Source of the DNA: Wuchereria bancrofti
Taxonomy: Eukaryota; Nematoda; Chromadorea; Rhabditida; Onchocercidae
Reading direction: 5' to 3'
DNA length: 64,000 nucleotides
NCBI GenBank assembly: GCA_005281725.1
Contig: SSBO01000003.1
Coordinates: 5,890,495 to 5,954,494, forward strand
The translations under genes were made by a program, and so were the position numbers. The notes beneath the pieces were generated by a model. That model saw only the letters and a program-made list of their open reading frames with translations, was not told where the DNA came from and ran no database searches. This document shows positions 51,016-63,672 of the stretch, piece by piece. How positions within the stretch are numbered: the stretch's first letter is position 1; each line of letters starts with the position of its first letter.

Positions 51016-51130
51016 AAGAAGGAGGGGTGGCTTGTGCCTTTCTGAATGTCAGTTTAAAAGAAAGGATAGCTCATGCCATTCCGGATGTGTGGTTTCAGGA
51101 AGGAAAGATGGCTTATTTCTCTAAGGATTT
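51016..51130 (+). repeat. degenerate tandem repeat, period about 40 bp, just before SPSB exon 1
   Basis: Three purine-rich units (AAGAAGGAGGGGTGGCTTGT at 51016; AAAGAAAGGATAGCTCATGC near 51056; AGGAAGGAAAGATGGCTTAT near 51097) share the pattern GGA-nnn-TGGCTTGTGCC-nTTCTGAATG. The last copy runs into the TTTCAG acceptor of SPSB exon 1. Confidence 0.5.
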
Positions 51131-51162
51131 TGTAATTTCAGGACGAAGAAAAATCAGCAGCG

Positions 51163-54100
51163 ATGGGTCATCGTTTGTCTATTCATACGCAGGATGATAG
51201 TCTGGCTTCTGAAGGTAACTTCACGCTGAGTTTATTATTTTATTCCAATTTTATAATTTTCAAAGTTCATTCAGTAAATGACTGAATAGATTGTAACATC
51301 ATCTGGACTGTGCTGTAGTGGATTAAATAATATATTCATTAATGTTGAATGATCATCAATTTTGGAAATAAAAGGTGTTCATATGGTTCACTTATATTTC
51401 ATGTAATTGAAAGTGTGACTTCTTATTCTCTAAAATAAAGAAAAAGGACTATGACTTTATCTCTGTTGGATGAAATTACAAGGTTTTTTCATTAATTCAT
51501 TAACTACAAGGCTATAATTGAATTGAAAATTATTGCTTTTTATTAATTTTTTTCGGTTACATTACTCGGAGTCGGAATGATTCATTTAATTTCATGAAAT
51601 CTACTTGTCAGGAATATTTTAATTTTATCACTGCCAAAAAAAAATTATTTGTGAGTTTTGTAGTGTCTAGTATCTGCACTGCCAATGTTCTGAAGAGAAT
51701 GCACACTTTGATAAACTAGTTTCAACGCATCGTTGAAGAGTATCGTTTTTAGTTCTTTTTAACAAAATTTTTATTGATCTATTTTTTTCTCGTTTTTAGG
51801 TTCTGTTTCCCCTCTTCGTCATTGCACTTTTCAATCTTACAACCAGTTGCTTCTCACCACTACTGACCTCTTTTGCAAAAGGTAGGCGCTAATCCAAAAT
51901 TAGTAATTTAAACGTATGTGCTTTGGATCATGCATTCATTCGATTCATTCAGGATCATGCACTATCAACTATTTCCTGCTTTTATTTTCAACATGGAACT
52001 TTCTTGTATTTTCAATTTGTACAATAATTCATCTTTCCAATTGCAAGAAGCGTTTTTTGACCGTTTTTTTTTGAACAGATGTTATAATTTTTCTCTTTTT
52101 TTAGAATATTAAGTAAACAAGAGTCGTGGAAACTAAAATATTTCAAAAAAGTGAGCGTAGTAAATACCAAAGTTTGCCAAAGTTTGTTTATAGCACGGAT
52201 CAATATTTGGTGTTACAAATCCCAGAGGTCCAAGATCAAAGCCAATATTTTTTTTCTGAAAGGAAAGATATATGCTCATTTTTTTGGCTTCTTTGTCTAC
52301 TACTCTTGCATGACAGTAAAGTTATGCCAAAGAATGATTGATTATCTATAGCTATAAACAAAGTTTTGATTTCATCCGTAAACATTATATTTAAATATTG
52401 CAAAATTTTAATGTATGAATAAATAGTATTTAAAAATATTGTAAAAATTCATAGTATTTAAAAAGAAAATGCTAATTCGAAGTTCTTTTTACAGAGTTAG
52501 TTTAAGTGGGACTGGGAAGTGAAGACATCTTTTTGTTATAATGATTTGAGCAAGAGCTTAATCACTTTCATTTTCTTAGTAACTTTTCCTCATGATGTCA
52601 CATTTCTCAAACAATCTTATTGAAAATATCTGTGATTAAATAACAGAAAACGATTATCAAAGATGCTACTGTGAAAACTAAGCGGACAGTAAATTTCCAT
52701 TATAGTGTAAATTTCCATTATGTATCAACTTAATAGAGTTAAAGTAGGCTAATGTTATATAACCAAGTCGAATCATATCATTGTAAAATGTAACAGTCTT
52801 TTCATTCTTACCGCACAAACGCTTTTTCTCCTTTTTATCGTGATTATGAGCAGTCACTGACATCAGATTTATATCTTCTACACCTAGTTTGCTTACTAAC
52901 GCTGATAGTATGTTCAGTTTTTATGCTATTTAAGTTCTCTCGTCGTCTCTCGTCAAAACTGTGTTCATAGATTTCAGAGGAATTTCCTTGTTTGTTTTTA
53001 ACTGAAAAATCCTTTCACTAATGATCGATCCCTTATCAAGGAATAGTAAACTCTTTTTGGATACTGGATTAACTGAATTTCATATTTGATTAACTGAATA
53101 TGTGGATGATGAAAACAGATCGCTTGCTTATCTAACTGATGGTTCGTGCAGGAATTTCAATCGTTTTTTTTCCTAGACTTTTCCGTAGTTTCTTTATCTC
53201 TTTTTTTTTTAATTTACACATTCCTCTATGGCTGAAGATGATAAGTTAGTCTTTCAGGACTCTAACAAATTTGGGAATATGTATTGGTGCAGATGATTTC
53301 TCCCTAATTTTCGATCACTTTTTTTGGGAAAAATTAACAGTAATATTATGTTAGTTGAAGTTTATAAGTATTTATTATCTGAATTGGTGAAACCATGAAA
53401 ATAGTAGTTGAAGTGGCGCTTGCCATGAGGAATCAGAAACATTCGCTAGTTGAAGCAGAAAAAATCTGAAAATTATGCTTGGAACATACTGTTTCCTGTG
53501 ATATCCTGTTTCATAATTTACTCTTTCACTTTCCAACAAATTGGTTCCATGATTTTTTTTTTCTATTATTTTCTAATGCCTAACTTCTCTACTAACTCTT
53601 GATAGGTCTGAGCAAGAGTGATTGGCTGATTTAACTTTAGTGCTAAATTGTTAGGTCTCTTGTCACTTTTGCGATAATTGAAGCAGTTGCAATTGATATA
53701 CTCAAACTATCACCGTTTCCCATATGCATTAGTTTCTTTATCAGTTAGACATCGCTTGAGTTCTCTCCAAGCTGCATGTAATGTTGAACATGAATGATAA
53801 AAAAGCTATAGCTGCAAAATACAGTGACGCTGCTACGTGCTATATTATCCCCCCTCCTCTCGTCATTTAATATACTCTCATTTCATACAAACATTCATGC
53901 TCATATATTAAATACATAAATCCGGAACTGTATTCATTTTCTCTTTTCTGTTACATAGAGATTGAAAGTTCACAAATATTTAATTCAGCAATTTTAACAC
54001 CTAATAAATGGTAAGCTTAAAAGATCGCATATTTATGCTTTAACCAAATTTTTGCGGCTTTTAACTTGCTAAGAATTTAATTTTTTCTTAAATTTTATAA

Positions 54101-57100
54101 AAGCTTAAGAGGAGCTATAATGCAGTGAGTCTGGAATTCGTAAAGGTATACAATTTTGTATTTCTAGCGACCGACAAAAATATGCGGAATAACTGTTATG
54201 TCCTTTTTCGGCTTTCAACTGGTTGTGTTTCTCGTCTTTTTTTATTCAGTATTTCTGAAAGTCAAAAAATTTTTCACCACTTTGCTCATTTTTGATTTTT
54301 TTCTTAAACGCCAGTAGAAATAGCGTATTTTGAAGAATTGACCATTCGAATATTGTTTTTAGTCTGGAAATCAAATCAGTCTGAGTTAAGTACATTTATG
54401 CCGAAAAGAATACGGACACTTACAAACATCACTAACTTTGATTAATGTTGAATTAGGTCGATAAGGTGTAATCATGGAATACCTGAAGAAAGCTTATAGA
54501 CGTATGACAGAGAAAGCCTAAAATTTACGAAGAGCGCAGCATGCCGCTATCTTTTTTAAAACATTTTAAACTGATTAATCTGATTTTCACTCATAGTTAG
54601 ATCCCTAGAAAGAGTTACAAAAATAAGTCAAGACTAATTTCCACCTTGATAGGTTTATTTTCAAGTATTATAAGTACTTTGAACATGATTACTTTTATGT
54701 TTGACTCATTGTGCAAGTTTCTGTATTTCTTTCGGACATATTTTCAAAAAAAATTTTCTAAAGGAAAAAATTTATTTTTACATGAATTTAAAAGATGTAT
54801 AAGGTTGATAACAATATTAAAAGAATTTGGCTGATTGTTGAAATTTTTTCTCTTGTTATTTTCGGCAAATACATTTTAACATATTTTGATATGTAGGTGA
54901 CATTTTAACCTTAGTATTAGTATCATTATATCTTATTAAAATTTAGATTATAAAAGCTCATTAAACATTTAGATTATAGAAGAAAATATTATTAAAAAAT
55001 GTGATAATACTCTTCAAAATTTCGTTGCATTTATCCTAGTTATTCCATGAAGCCAAATTCTATGATTAGAGCTCGATATTTGTATATTCAAACGACATAT
55101 TTGTTTCTCTTTTTGAATTTTAACTTTTCGTTCTTCAGTTTTGAATAAATTCATTCACACTTTTTTAATTTATATGAATCACCAGCCACCTTCTAATGTT
55201 CCCATTTGCATTTTTCCCGAAATTTCGCTTTTAATTAACATTCATTTCATTTGCACTTTTCTTATCCATTCAATGATGCAGTTTATCCGAAAATTCTCAA
55301 AATGGTGGTTCTCAAAAAAAAGTAATGAAGTGTTTCGAGCAAGGAACTGTAAAAATATCCGAAACCTTTAAATTTTCGAATTCAGTTTTTCTTTTCTTTT
55401 TTTGCGTTTAACTTGAACAGATATGGAAACATGTTGACGAATGTTATAGTTTGCGTCACTGATAGCACATCTTCAAAAATACGAAATGAAGTGGTGAAGC
55501 CTTTTCAAGATTTGGGCAAAAAGATTTTTCCTTTTTCCACGAAGTTTAATTGTAAAATGAGATTCGGTAAAGTCGTTATGCGATTGTTCTTAAATTCATT
55601 CTTTTTCAAAATTATGTGATGATTTAATTCAGTTAGTAAATACGAATGAGTTGTGATTTCAAGTAGTTGTGTATGGAAAATTATATATAAGATCAATAGT
55701 TTGCTTACGATTTTTCTGCCATTAATGTTGCATATATGAATTTTCCTATGGCTCTGAATAATTCTGTCCATTTCGATTAAGGAAGGAAATGTAAAAGACA
55801 GCTAGGAACCGTAGTAAAGTAATAATATGAAGTGATTATGTTTAGAAACACTAGAATAGAATACGAGGAGAATAATAAAACGTGGTAGGTCCTTACCAGC
55901 CTCATTTCCTTCCACATTTCATTCGGAATAGCTGTTTGATTGAAGATAACACACTTCGTCATTCTTTATCATATCTTACCGTTCTTGTTTTGAAGTGGGT
56001 TACTTCTTTAATTGATATTGTTTCTTATAGCTATTTTCAATACTTCTTCCCATCTTCATTTTACTTATCATTTGCTGCATGATTGTCAGACAAAATGTAA
56101 ATCGTCCGGTTCAGGATTTGAGGCTCAAAAGGCACTTTTGTGGGAAATATTTTTTTTTTAAATTTTTTAAGAACCTTCATTTCTATTGTATGGAATTTGT
56201 AAGTTTTGTAAATCTTATCATCGTTTCAAGCAAAATATTTTCACGATTGTATAAATCATTCTTCGATCTAAATCTTATCATATACTGGACTGCATTACAA
56301 ACATGCATTAACCTTCGTAGATGTGCATCAGGGTGTACTGTTTGCATGCTCTGTAGGATGTGTTTCTATGTAAGTAGCTTTCAATACAAGCAGCTGTTGA
56401 ACCATTCCAATGTCAAACTTCTGTCTTTCATTTTACTCGCATATGTGTTCAGCTATTTTCTTCAGAGATCTTTACCGCAATATTTCAAATAAAGGGAAGA
56501 TTCTCTCTGTTTTTTCTGCAATAAGAATGCACTTTTCTTTTTTATAACTTTCTCGCAAGTTTCCGTTTATCGTTATGTTAGCACGATTCTCCTTATCTGT
56601 AAACTTTTGTCCATGAACTCTTGATTTTCATTTACTACACATCTCTTTGCAGTCGTTGTATATATATTGTGCAGTATTCATCGCAGATGCGAGAAATTTT
56701 GAATTAGCTATTTTTAAGAACAAAAAGGAAGCATACTGAATTTACAGAGAGCAATGTAATGTCTTTTTCCTGAAATCTTAAGTGTTAGAACTTTTCTTTT
56801 TCACCAGATTACGTAATCTTAAATTTATCCTATTCGTGACTTCTGTTGTCTTCGAAGTTTATCATTCATCACTATGAACTTTTTTCATTTGCTGTTGAAA
56901 ATAAGGCCGGTTTTTCCCGTATTTAGTGATTTAAGCCTTACTGCTATTATGATAATTACGAAAGAAACTTGGAGATATTTGCCATGAAAATATCAAAATC
57001 ATCTTGACTTCTGATTGCATTAACATTGATCTCTGATTGCATTAACATTGATATGTAGGCATTAATTTGTGTAACAATTTAATAAGCTTTCTTTCAGTTT

Positions 57101-60100
57101 TTTTCACTTCAGATGTGTCATCACTAACTGGATCACTGCGTGACGATATTGTCATTGGTAGTAGCGATGCAGTGGTATTATCAGCCACACAACAACCAGC
57201 CATTCGTCAAAATGTCTCAGCGCGTCGAGTTGTACGCCCTTCACGCGAAACACAAGCTGGATCCAACATGACTGAGGAGTATGCTAGCAGTACTGTTACC
57301 GAAATTGGTAGAAGTAGTAGTAGCAGCAGTTTACGGCGACAGCATCTTTTCAATCGTTCGCATCGTACTTCACGTGAGCAAACTGTAGCTGTTCGCAACT
57401 TAAACTGTGCTTCCAGTTCTACGTCACACACTACAACTATGGTAGTGGAATTGAACGGTTCTCACTCACGTACCCAGTCGAATGCCAATCCTGTGGTTTG
57501 TTTCTTCACTTCAATTTACAAGATATGAAAGTGTACCAGATTTGATATCTTTCACACCGCACTTTAAGTACATGCCCATTCATATGTTCATTTGATAAGT
57601 TTCATATATTATGAGTCTTCATTTGGCTATTCCATTTCTAGATTTTCTTAGTCGTTTAAATTAATTAAATTTCGAAACATCTTCCGACTCTTTTTTTACA
57701 GGGTTCTTATTATGAGGACATGTTCCGTCCAAGTCGTTTTGACCAAATCATCAGTTCTTCGCCACCACCACTTGAAGTAATGGAAGCATATGCATGGAAT
57801 CCAGATGATCGCTCACTGAATATTTTTGTTAAGGATGATGATCGATTGACATTCCACAGACATCCCGTTGCTCAGTCCACCGATTCCATTCGTGCTAAGG
57901 TGAATAAGCATTTAAAAACGTTGCTTATTTCTGAGAATAAACACTTTTCACCTGTCGATTGACTTGTTTTTTCTCCTTTGCTGTTTTTGTTTTATTGATT
58001 TTTCTTCGATGTACAAATTAATTTGGATTTAGCTTTCCTCAAAAAGAGTTTCTTAACCAAATTTCGAAGTATATTTGACCAATACTTCATGTTGCGAATG
58101 ACAACTATAAGCTAACACTGAGTAAAATTCAAAGGAAAGAGTATTAGTTCCATTAATTCTAATTTGCTTCAAGACAAATATCTCACGTTTTATTGCTCAC
58201 CGAAGAATTCCCATCACAAAAATGTCCTTTAAATTTTGGACAAATGTCAGGTCATTTGTTCAGGTGTGGTTTGTGGCTTACTTATCAAGTATTTAATTTC
58301 GGAGCATTGCTCTAAGGAACTTTTGGCAGTAAAATATAATTTGTAAATTCAGTTTTTTAACGTTGTAATAGTTGTAACTCTATTTATCATTAACAATTTT
58401 TAAACCTGCTTTCCTGTGATAAGTTCAGCTTTGCTGATTTGTATTCTTAACATTTTAGTTTTTCTATTTCAAGATTGGTTTCTCGAAGGGTTTTCATGTT
58501 TGGCAAATTAAATGGCCGCAGAGACAGCGAGGAACTCATGCTTCTGTCGGTGTAGCAACGAAGGCGGCATCATTGCATGCTGTTGGTTATACCTCACTTA
58601 TTGGTTCGAATAGTGAATCCTATGGATGGGATTTGAGTTAGTTTTTTTGCCTCTTTTTATCTGTGTTCGTTATTATAACTTCCTACTTATATTTATATTT
58701 GTGAGCTAGACTTGGAAGACTTGAATACGTTGTTGTGATTAGTTAATTGTTAGTTGCGGTGTGAAAAAACTGCAGTTCTATTTCTTAACTATAAGTGTCG
58801 CTACTCGCATTGTCTGGGAAAAGCCTCTCCTGAATGTCTTCAGTCAGGATCTTCCGTATCATTTGCTTTATTCGTATGATTATTTTCGTAATAAATTTGA
58901 TTATTTTTTTGAAAACTAGTTGAATTGGAAGAACTATATTTCTTTGTTTATGTTAGTACTATATATAAGAAATTTAAAAGCTCTATTACTGCTTATCTAA
59001 CTTGATATGGATACAAGAAGACTAATTTACATTTGTTATCATGTCTGAGAGCATTAATTAACTTTAACAATGCATTACAACAAGCCAGTAACTTACTGGC
59101 TAAAATATTTTTCTACTTTTTATTTAAGTTGAAACTGTCAAATTTTGAAATTGAAATGATGATATCATTTAAACTGGGATATTAAGAACAATTTTTAGTA
59201 CGCAATAAGTGTTATCATGATTCAAAGAATACAAGTGGCTGGACATATCCCAAATCTATACTGCGCGATGAGAATCATCTGGCACCTGATCAGTTCTACT
59301 GTATTCTTGACATGGATGAAGGATATATGGCATTTGCTTCTGATGCCGATTATTATGGTGTAGCATTTACGGGTTTGAAAGGTCGAGAACTATTTCCAGT
59401 TGTTTCCGCTGTATGGGGTCACTGTGAAATTACGATGAAATACCTCGGAGGGCTTGATCGTTAGTTTTTATAAACTTTTCTAAATTAAAATCAGTCGTAC
59501 TATCAATATTATTATATAAGTAACCTTCATTGAAAATTGGTTAGGACCAAAGCTGCATTTTCAATATTTTTGATTGCTTGGAAGGCTTTTAGTATTAACC
59601 AAATGTATATCAATTTTGCTAGCGTTTTGAACTTTTGAATTTCTCTTTTTTGGTAGTGATACCTTTCTAGTTATGATATACTTTTATCAAAAAAGCATTT
59701 CCGGTACTCGGAAATTTCAAAAACACACGTTGTCGCAAAACTGAATGACGTGGAATTTTAAATGCCATTCATCACATAGATTTATGCCAAGCATTGTGTC
59801 AGGAGACATAATTCGTTTTTGGCATTTTTTCAGTCCTCATACTTGTTTCTTTTTAATAGTATCAAAAATATTGTGATTTTTCAATGACATTAGCAACAGA
59901 ACTTTAGAGAAGGTTATATTATTTATACAATGCTATATTATTTGATGTTCATTGAAATTTCAAATTTGGGTTTCTAGACATTGAAAAGCTCTTTTGCCTC
60001 GAAATATAGAGCGATGAGTAGGTATAGAATTGGTCAGCATTCAGATAAATTAGCCAGTTTTCAAGGATATGGTAAACAAATGCAGTTGCAGTTTTATTCG

Positions 60101-60484
60101 GATACTTATGGGATGTTTTTATTTTCTGTACAAATTAGGAGGCTCAGTGCCGGTGGTTTTTGTCTTTACTGTTTTTGGCAGAATATATTTTTTTTAGTTT
60201 TTAATTTCTTGACGTTTTATCTACCAAGAGCGCGGCAACATCTGGGACTATTCAAAATCTGTTTTTGCTTTTCTTCTCCAAAAGGAAAAAAGGAAGAGAG
60301 ATTTTCAACCAGCTAACTTTTGTAGAAGTATTCAGTATTTTATTTGTTTATAGCCGAACCGTTGACACTTTTGGAATTATGCCGACGATCGATTCGGACA
60401 TATCTAGGAAAGGGACGTATTTGCCGAGTGCGAGAGCTGAGGTTACCAGCTGGCCTGAAAAAATATTTGCTATACAAATGCTAA
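51163..60484 (+). CDS. SPSB: SPRY domain / SOCS box protein (gustavus/SPSB family)
   Basis: Substrate receptor of a Cullin5-ElonginBC ubiquitin ligase; in flies Gustavus binds Vasa. Six exons: 51163-51214, 57113-57495, 57702-57899, 58474-58636, 59199-59459, 60354-60484; 395 aa. Residues 1-150 are an N-terminal extension rich in Ser/Thr/Arg (runs of serine in exon 2), longer than in fly. The B30.2/SPRY domain at about 160-350 carries [59 protein letters not shown] and [19 protein letters not shown], all near-identical to SPSB proteins. The SOCS box at 353-395 has a BC box (LELCRRSIR) and a Cul5-type box ([14 protein letters not shown]). The N terminus MGHRLS fits an N-myristoylation pattern (Gly2, Ser6). 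Exon 1 follows a TTTCAG acceptor by 21 nt; intron 1 is 5.9 kb. Exon 4 uses an AAG acceptor. Reading on past exon 5 hits an immediate stop; the GTTAGT donor there rescues the SOCS box. Confidence 0.93.
51215..57112 (+). other. SPSB intron 1 (5.9 kb)
   Basis: A very long intron for this window. It is AT-rich with no nested gene I could support. A 137-codon + strand frame at 56079-56492 and several shorter ones are rich in Phe, Leu and Ile, as expected of random AT-rich sequence. A 22-bp duplication lies at 57011-57052, 60 bp before exon 2. Confidence 0.6.
57011..57052 (+). repeat. direct repeat, 20 bp x 2 at 22-bp spacing
   Basis: CTGATTGCATTAACATTGAT occurs at 57011-57030 and exactly again at 57033-57052, in SPSB intron 1 near the exon 2 acceptor. 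It is probably a recent replication-slippage duplication. Confidence 0.9.
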
Positions 60485-62518
60485 CAATTTGGTTTAGGTT
60501 TTTTTCTATGTCTCACTTTTTCATGATTTTCCACATATTTTATCGATTATATTACGGGTTTTCTGCCAAATAAAAAACTGTGACGATTGAACTACTTTCG
60601 GAGATTTTGTATTTCATCATATTGTAATTTTATACCTTTTTGCAAGGTTTGTACTCTTAAGCATGCATTTTGCAATAAATCATTCTATCATCATAATCGT
60701 TACTCAAAATTACAAATTAGTAATTGATTTGTGATCGAGCATTTGTAGACAGTTTGCATGATTTAAATTGAAGAGAGCATAGTTTTGACACGAACTTAAG
60801 CAGCTGTTATGTGTTTTTAGTAAATTTCTTATTCTTGGAAAGGACTTTAAATTGACAAATTGCGTTTTGAAATCCAAATTCGAAGGCAAAATTGTTTCTA
60901 ACTTTATTGTATTTTACATGTTTTTAGGATATATGTGTGTGTTTAAGTGCTGTATTTTGATGCCTGTTTATGCAATAATGCTTATCCACATTATTTCTCA
61001 TTTTAATCTTTCCTTTTAAAAGGCTTGCTCACTTATGTTATAAATTCTCAAATATTGCTTATGTATCGCTGTTTATGCTTTTAGCATTTAGTGTGTTTTT
61101 CATGATGAAGTTGCGATTTATTAGATGTATAATCCGGGGTTTTTTCTCAGCAATAGTTTCAAAGTTATCTTCCACCTAACATCAGTACTCTCATTAACTG
61201 ATACTGGAAGAAAGAGCTCAAATTCTTTCTTGATTCTCTTTGCTTTTCAATCTTGAATAGGGATAACGATTAATCTTGTCTAACAATTTCACTTTTTCAA
61301 AAACTTTATTGAAGTGTATCTAGCCCGGTAATGTTTTGTTTTGTACCGTTTTATGTTGTGCTTCTTTATATGAAAGTGATGTTTATATACAGAATTATTT
61401 GGAAATTCTACGAAGAAAAGTCTGTCAAATGTATATTCAGTAGTAGTAACAGCAAAGCTTTTCACAAGTACTAATTGAAAAATGTATTTGATTGGATAAA
61501 ATTTCCATTACTTTGCCTGAGATGAGTTATCTGTTGATCCGGTTACTTGATCAGTTAAGCAAGGGAGTAAGTGGGATCATTATCACAGATTACGTCGGGT
61601 TACCGATTTAGTTTAATTAGAGCTCACAATATGTCAAGAGGACAATAAGTAGGGCTTACTTGATCCGTGTTATGACATGTGGTTATTGCGTTTCTTACTT
61701 CTAATTTATATTGAAAACTGAAGATTATGTACACTTATTTTTAAGTTTTTGAAAAATCGAGGGAAGATTTTATGGTTGCAACATGGTTAGGTACAGACAA
61801 TATAGGTTGGGCAAGAATGGGGAGATCTGTGCAAGGGCCAAATTTGGTCCAGGTTTTCCATTCACTTATGTTAATTATCAACATAATGACATATCCGTCA
61901 ACAGTTTTGTTACACTAAGACAAAGTATAACTCTAGAAATATCCGAAGTTAGCTGGGATTTCAACAAGTAATAAGTCCGAGGAAGCTAGTTGATTAAGCG
62001 AGTTTTTGAAATTCTTGAGTTTATGAAGGCAAATAATCTGGGATGTTCAAGAATGAAACGCAATTGATTTATAGTTTTTTTTTAATCACATAATCGGTCA
62101 TTGTTCGAAGTGCTGATATCATTTCTTCACCTGGAGATAATTGATTTCCGATGAGTTAAAATGGTACCTTTCTGATAACCTGACACTATACGTGAGAAAT
62201 TATCACTGCAGTTTTTTCGAAAGCAACCTAATAGTATTGATGCTTAAGAGTTTACAGAATTTTATACTACCTAACATTAATTGGTGCTCAAATTTCTCTT
62301 GTTCACATGAAGTAAAATGTTGCCAAGAATCAAACCAATTTTGTTTCATTTGTTTTTTTTTTTCGGGAACTGTGTACTACTGTTACTGCATGGAAATTTT
62401 TTTTTTTTTGAAATTGGTTAAAATAGATACTGGCAGCTCAATTGTACTTATGACTGACTCATCTATCATCTCTTTAAAGATTTGACTACTGTTAATATTT
62501 CAATAATTTTGGTTACAG
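60485..62518. other. convergent intergenic region between SPSB and the carboxypeptidase
   Basis: 2 kb of AT-rich sequence. A 62-codon + strand ORF (61783-61971), with a less AT-rich start, is open but has no recognised motif. More 3' exons of the carboxypeptidase could lie in the right part if its apparent stop at 62519 is instead a splice donor. Confidence 0.45.
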
Positions 62519-63672
62519 CTAACCAGTGGGTTCAATAAAACGCGCTGGAATAGTGAATCCAAAGTTGTTATCTGCATCTTCAGGTCTAAGCTCGATACCG
62601 TAGATATAGGGTACACCTTTGTCCTGCATATAATCGATACTTGTTCCTGATGCCGGATCTATATTAATATTGATTTATACGGAGGAATTCAGAATTTGAA
62701 ATTAATTTTAATTCAGTATTTTCAAGGTTATGGTGCTTTTTCAAATGTCTCTGCAAATTTTATCGCAATTTGTTGTTCCGTGAGTTTTCTGCGCATAAAA
62801 TGTATTTTTAGCTCAAAAGTTATGCTGAAATAATTCTCTTATGCTGAAAATAAAGGTTAGGGACATATGAGAAAACTAACACATTAGTTCGGAAATAGTC
62901 CCATAGTCATACTTTGCACCAGTTCTCTTCCGAATGGCCTCAACTGCTAGGCTTGCTGCCTGTTTCTGCAATCAACAACATGTAAACAATACATGCATGC
63001 TTAGATTTAGAATACGACGATATTTGCAGCAAGTTAGTTTCTCTCATTGCAGCAATTAAGGTATTTTTTGTTATTGAAATTTGTTTATTGACAAATCTTA
63101 GATTGTTAGAGAACTCGGAGTAGTTTTGCTACTTTCTAGAAAATCTTTATCGGTATGCCTTGGATGGACAAGACTTCATTCAATAAAAGAAAAAACCAGG
63201 ATGTAATTTTACAAGAACTCACCTGATCATAATAATTGTTCGGTCTATCATTTGTATAACCCCATGGCGCGAGGAATAGCTGTCCATAGCTATGCAAACT
63301 AACATAAACCTTGAGATCAAGAATTTGATAAATGATAAAATCGCGGATACCTGCTGTTTCTACTTCACTAAATGCTGTTGAACCAGGGTAAATATTTGAA
63401 CACGGACTACGACTTGCTCCTGCCTCTGTAAACTATTCAAGTTGTTCAAATCAGGCAATACCTAAAGATTTATTGGTGAAAAGTTGTTCTAAGTTAGAGA
63501 AATATATAATAAAAGGAGCTTATTGTTTCGGAAATCCATATACCGAACAATAAAGTAAAACTAATTGAAACTAACCTCCCCATCGATAACCCCAATTTCT
63601 GTTCGCGTCAGCACCAACACACCACTTGTTAACCGTCACGTTTCTTGATCGTGTTTTTCTCCATAATCGATC
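62519..63672 (-). CDS. M14 zinc carboxypeptidase (A-type), 5' part outside window
   Basis: Metallocarboxypeptidase that removes C-terminal residues. Four exons on the - strand: 63576-63672, 63223-63425, 62881-62965, 62519-62658; 174 residues visible. Active-site blocks, bovine CPA numbering: WRKTRS (Arg127), GADANRNW (Asn144-Arg145), VSLHSYGQ (zinc ligand His196 and Tyr198), YPASGTSIDY (Tyr248; Ile at 255, which favours hydrophobic C-terminal residues as in CPA rather than the Asp of CPB), and GIELRPED (catalytic Glu270). The product ends IPARFIEPTG. The His69-x-x-Glu72 zinc motif, any propeptide and the signal peptide must be in exons beyond position 64000. The final exon could donate at G|GTTAGC and continue; nematode members often carry C-terminal ShK domains, but none is seen here. 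It is convergent with SPSB. Confidence 0.93.

Larger units (their letters stand above)
43182..51162. other. 8 kb gene-free interval with hairpins
   Basis: No splice-linked coding exons were found between TOM40 and the SPSB gene on either strand. The stretch contains a perfect 18-bp-stem hairpin (44543-44588), two imperfect hairpins of about 117 bp (45279-45396 and 45962-46077), a somewhat GC-richer block at 46780-46950, and a degenerate 40-bp repeat at the right end (51016-51130). Part of it is probably promoter and 5' UTR for SPSB. Confidence 0.5.

Noticed and set aside
56079..56492. 137-codon + strand ORF in SPSB intron 1
   Set aside because: It is rich in Phe, Leu, Ile and Lys from AT-rich DNA, with no family resemblance; a chance ORF is the simplest reading.
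61783..61971. 62-codon ORF between SPSB and the carboxypeptidase
   Set aside because: It is somewhat less AT-rich but has no motif or splice partner; it is too short to support as a gene.
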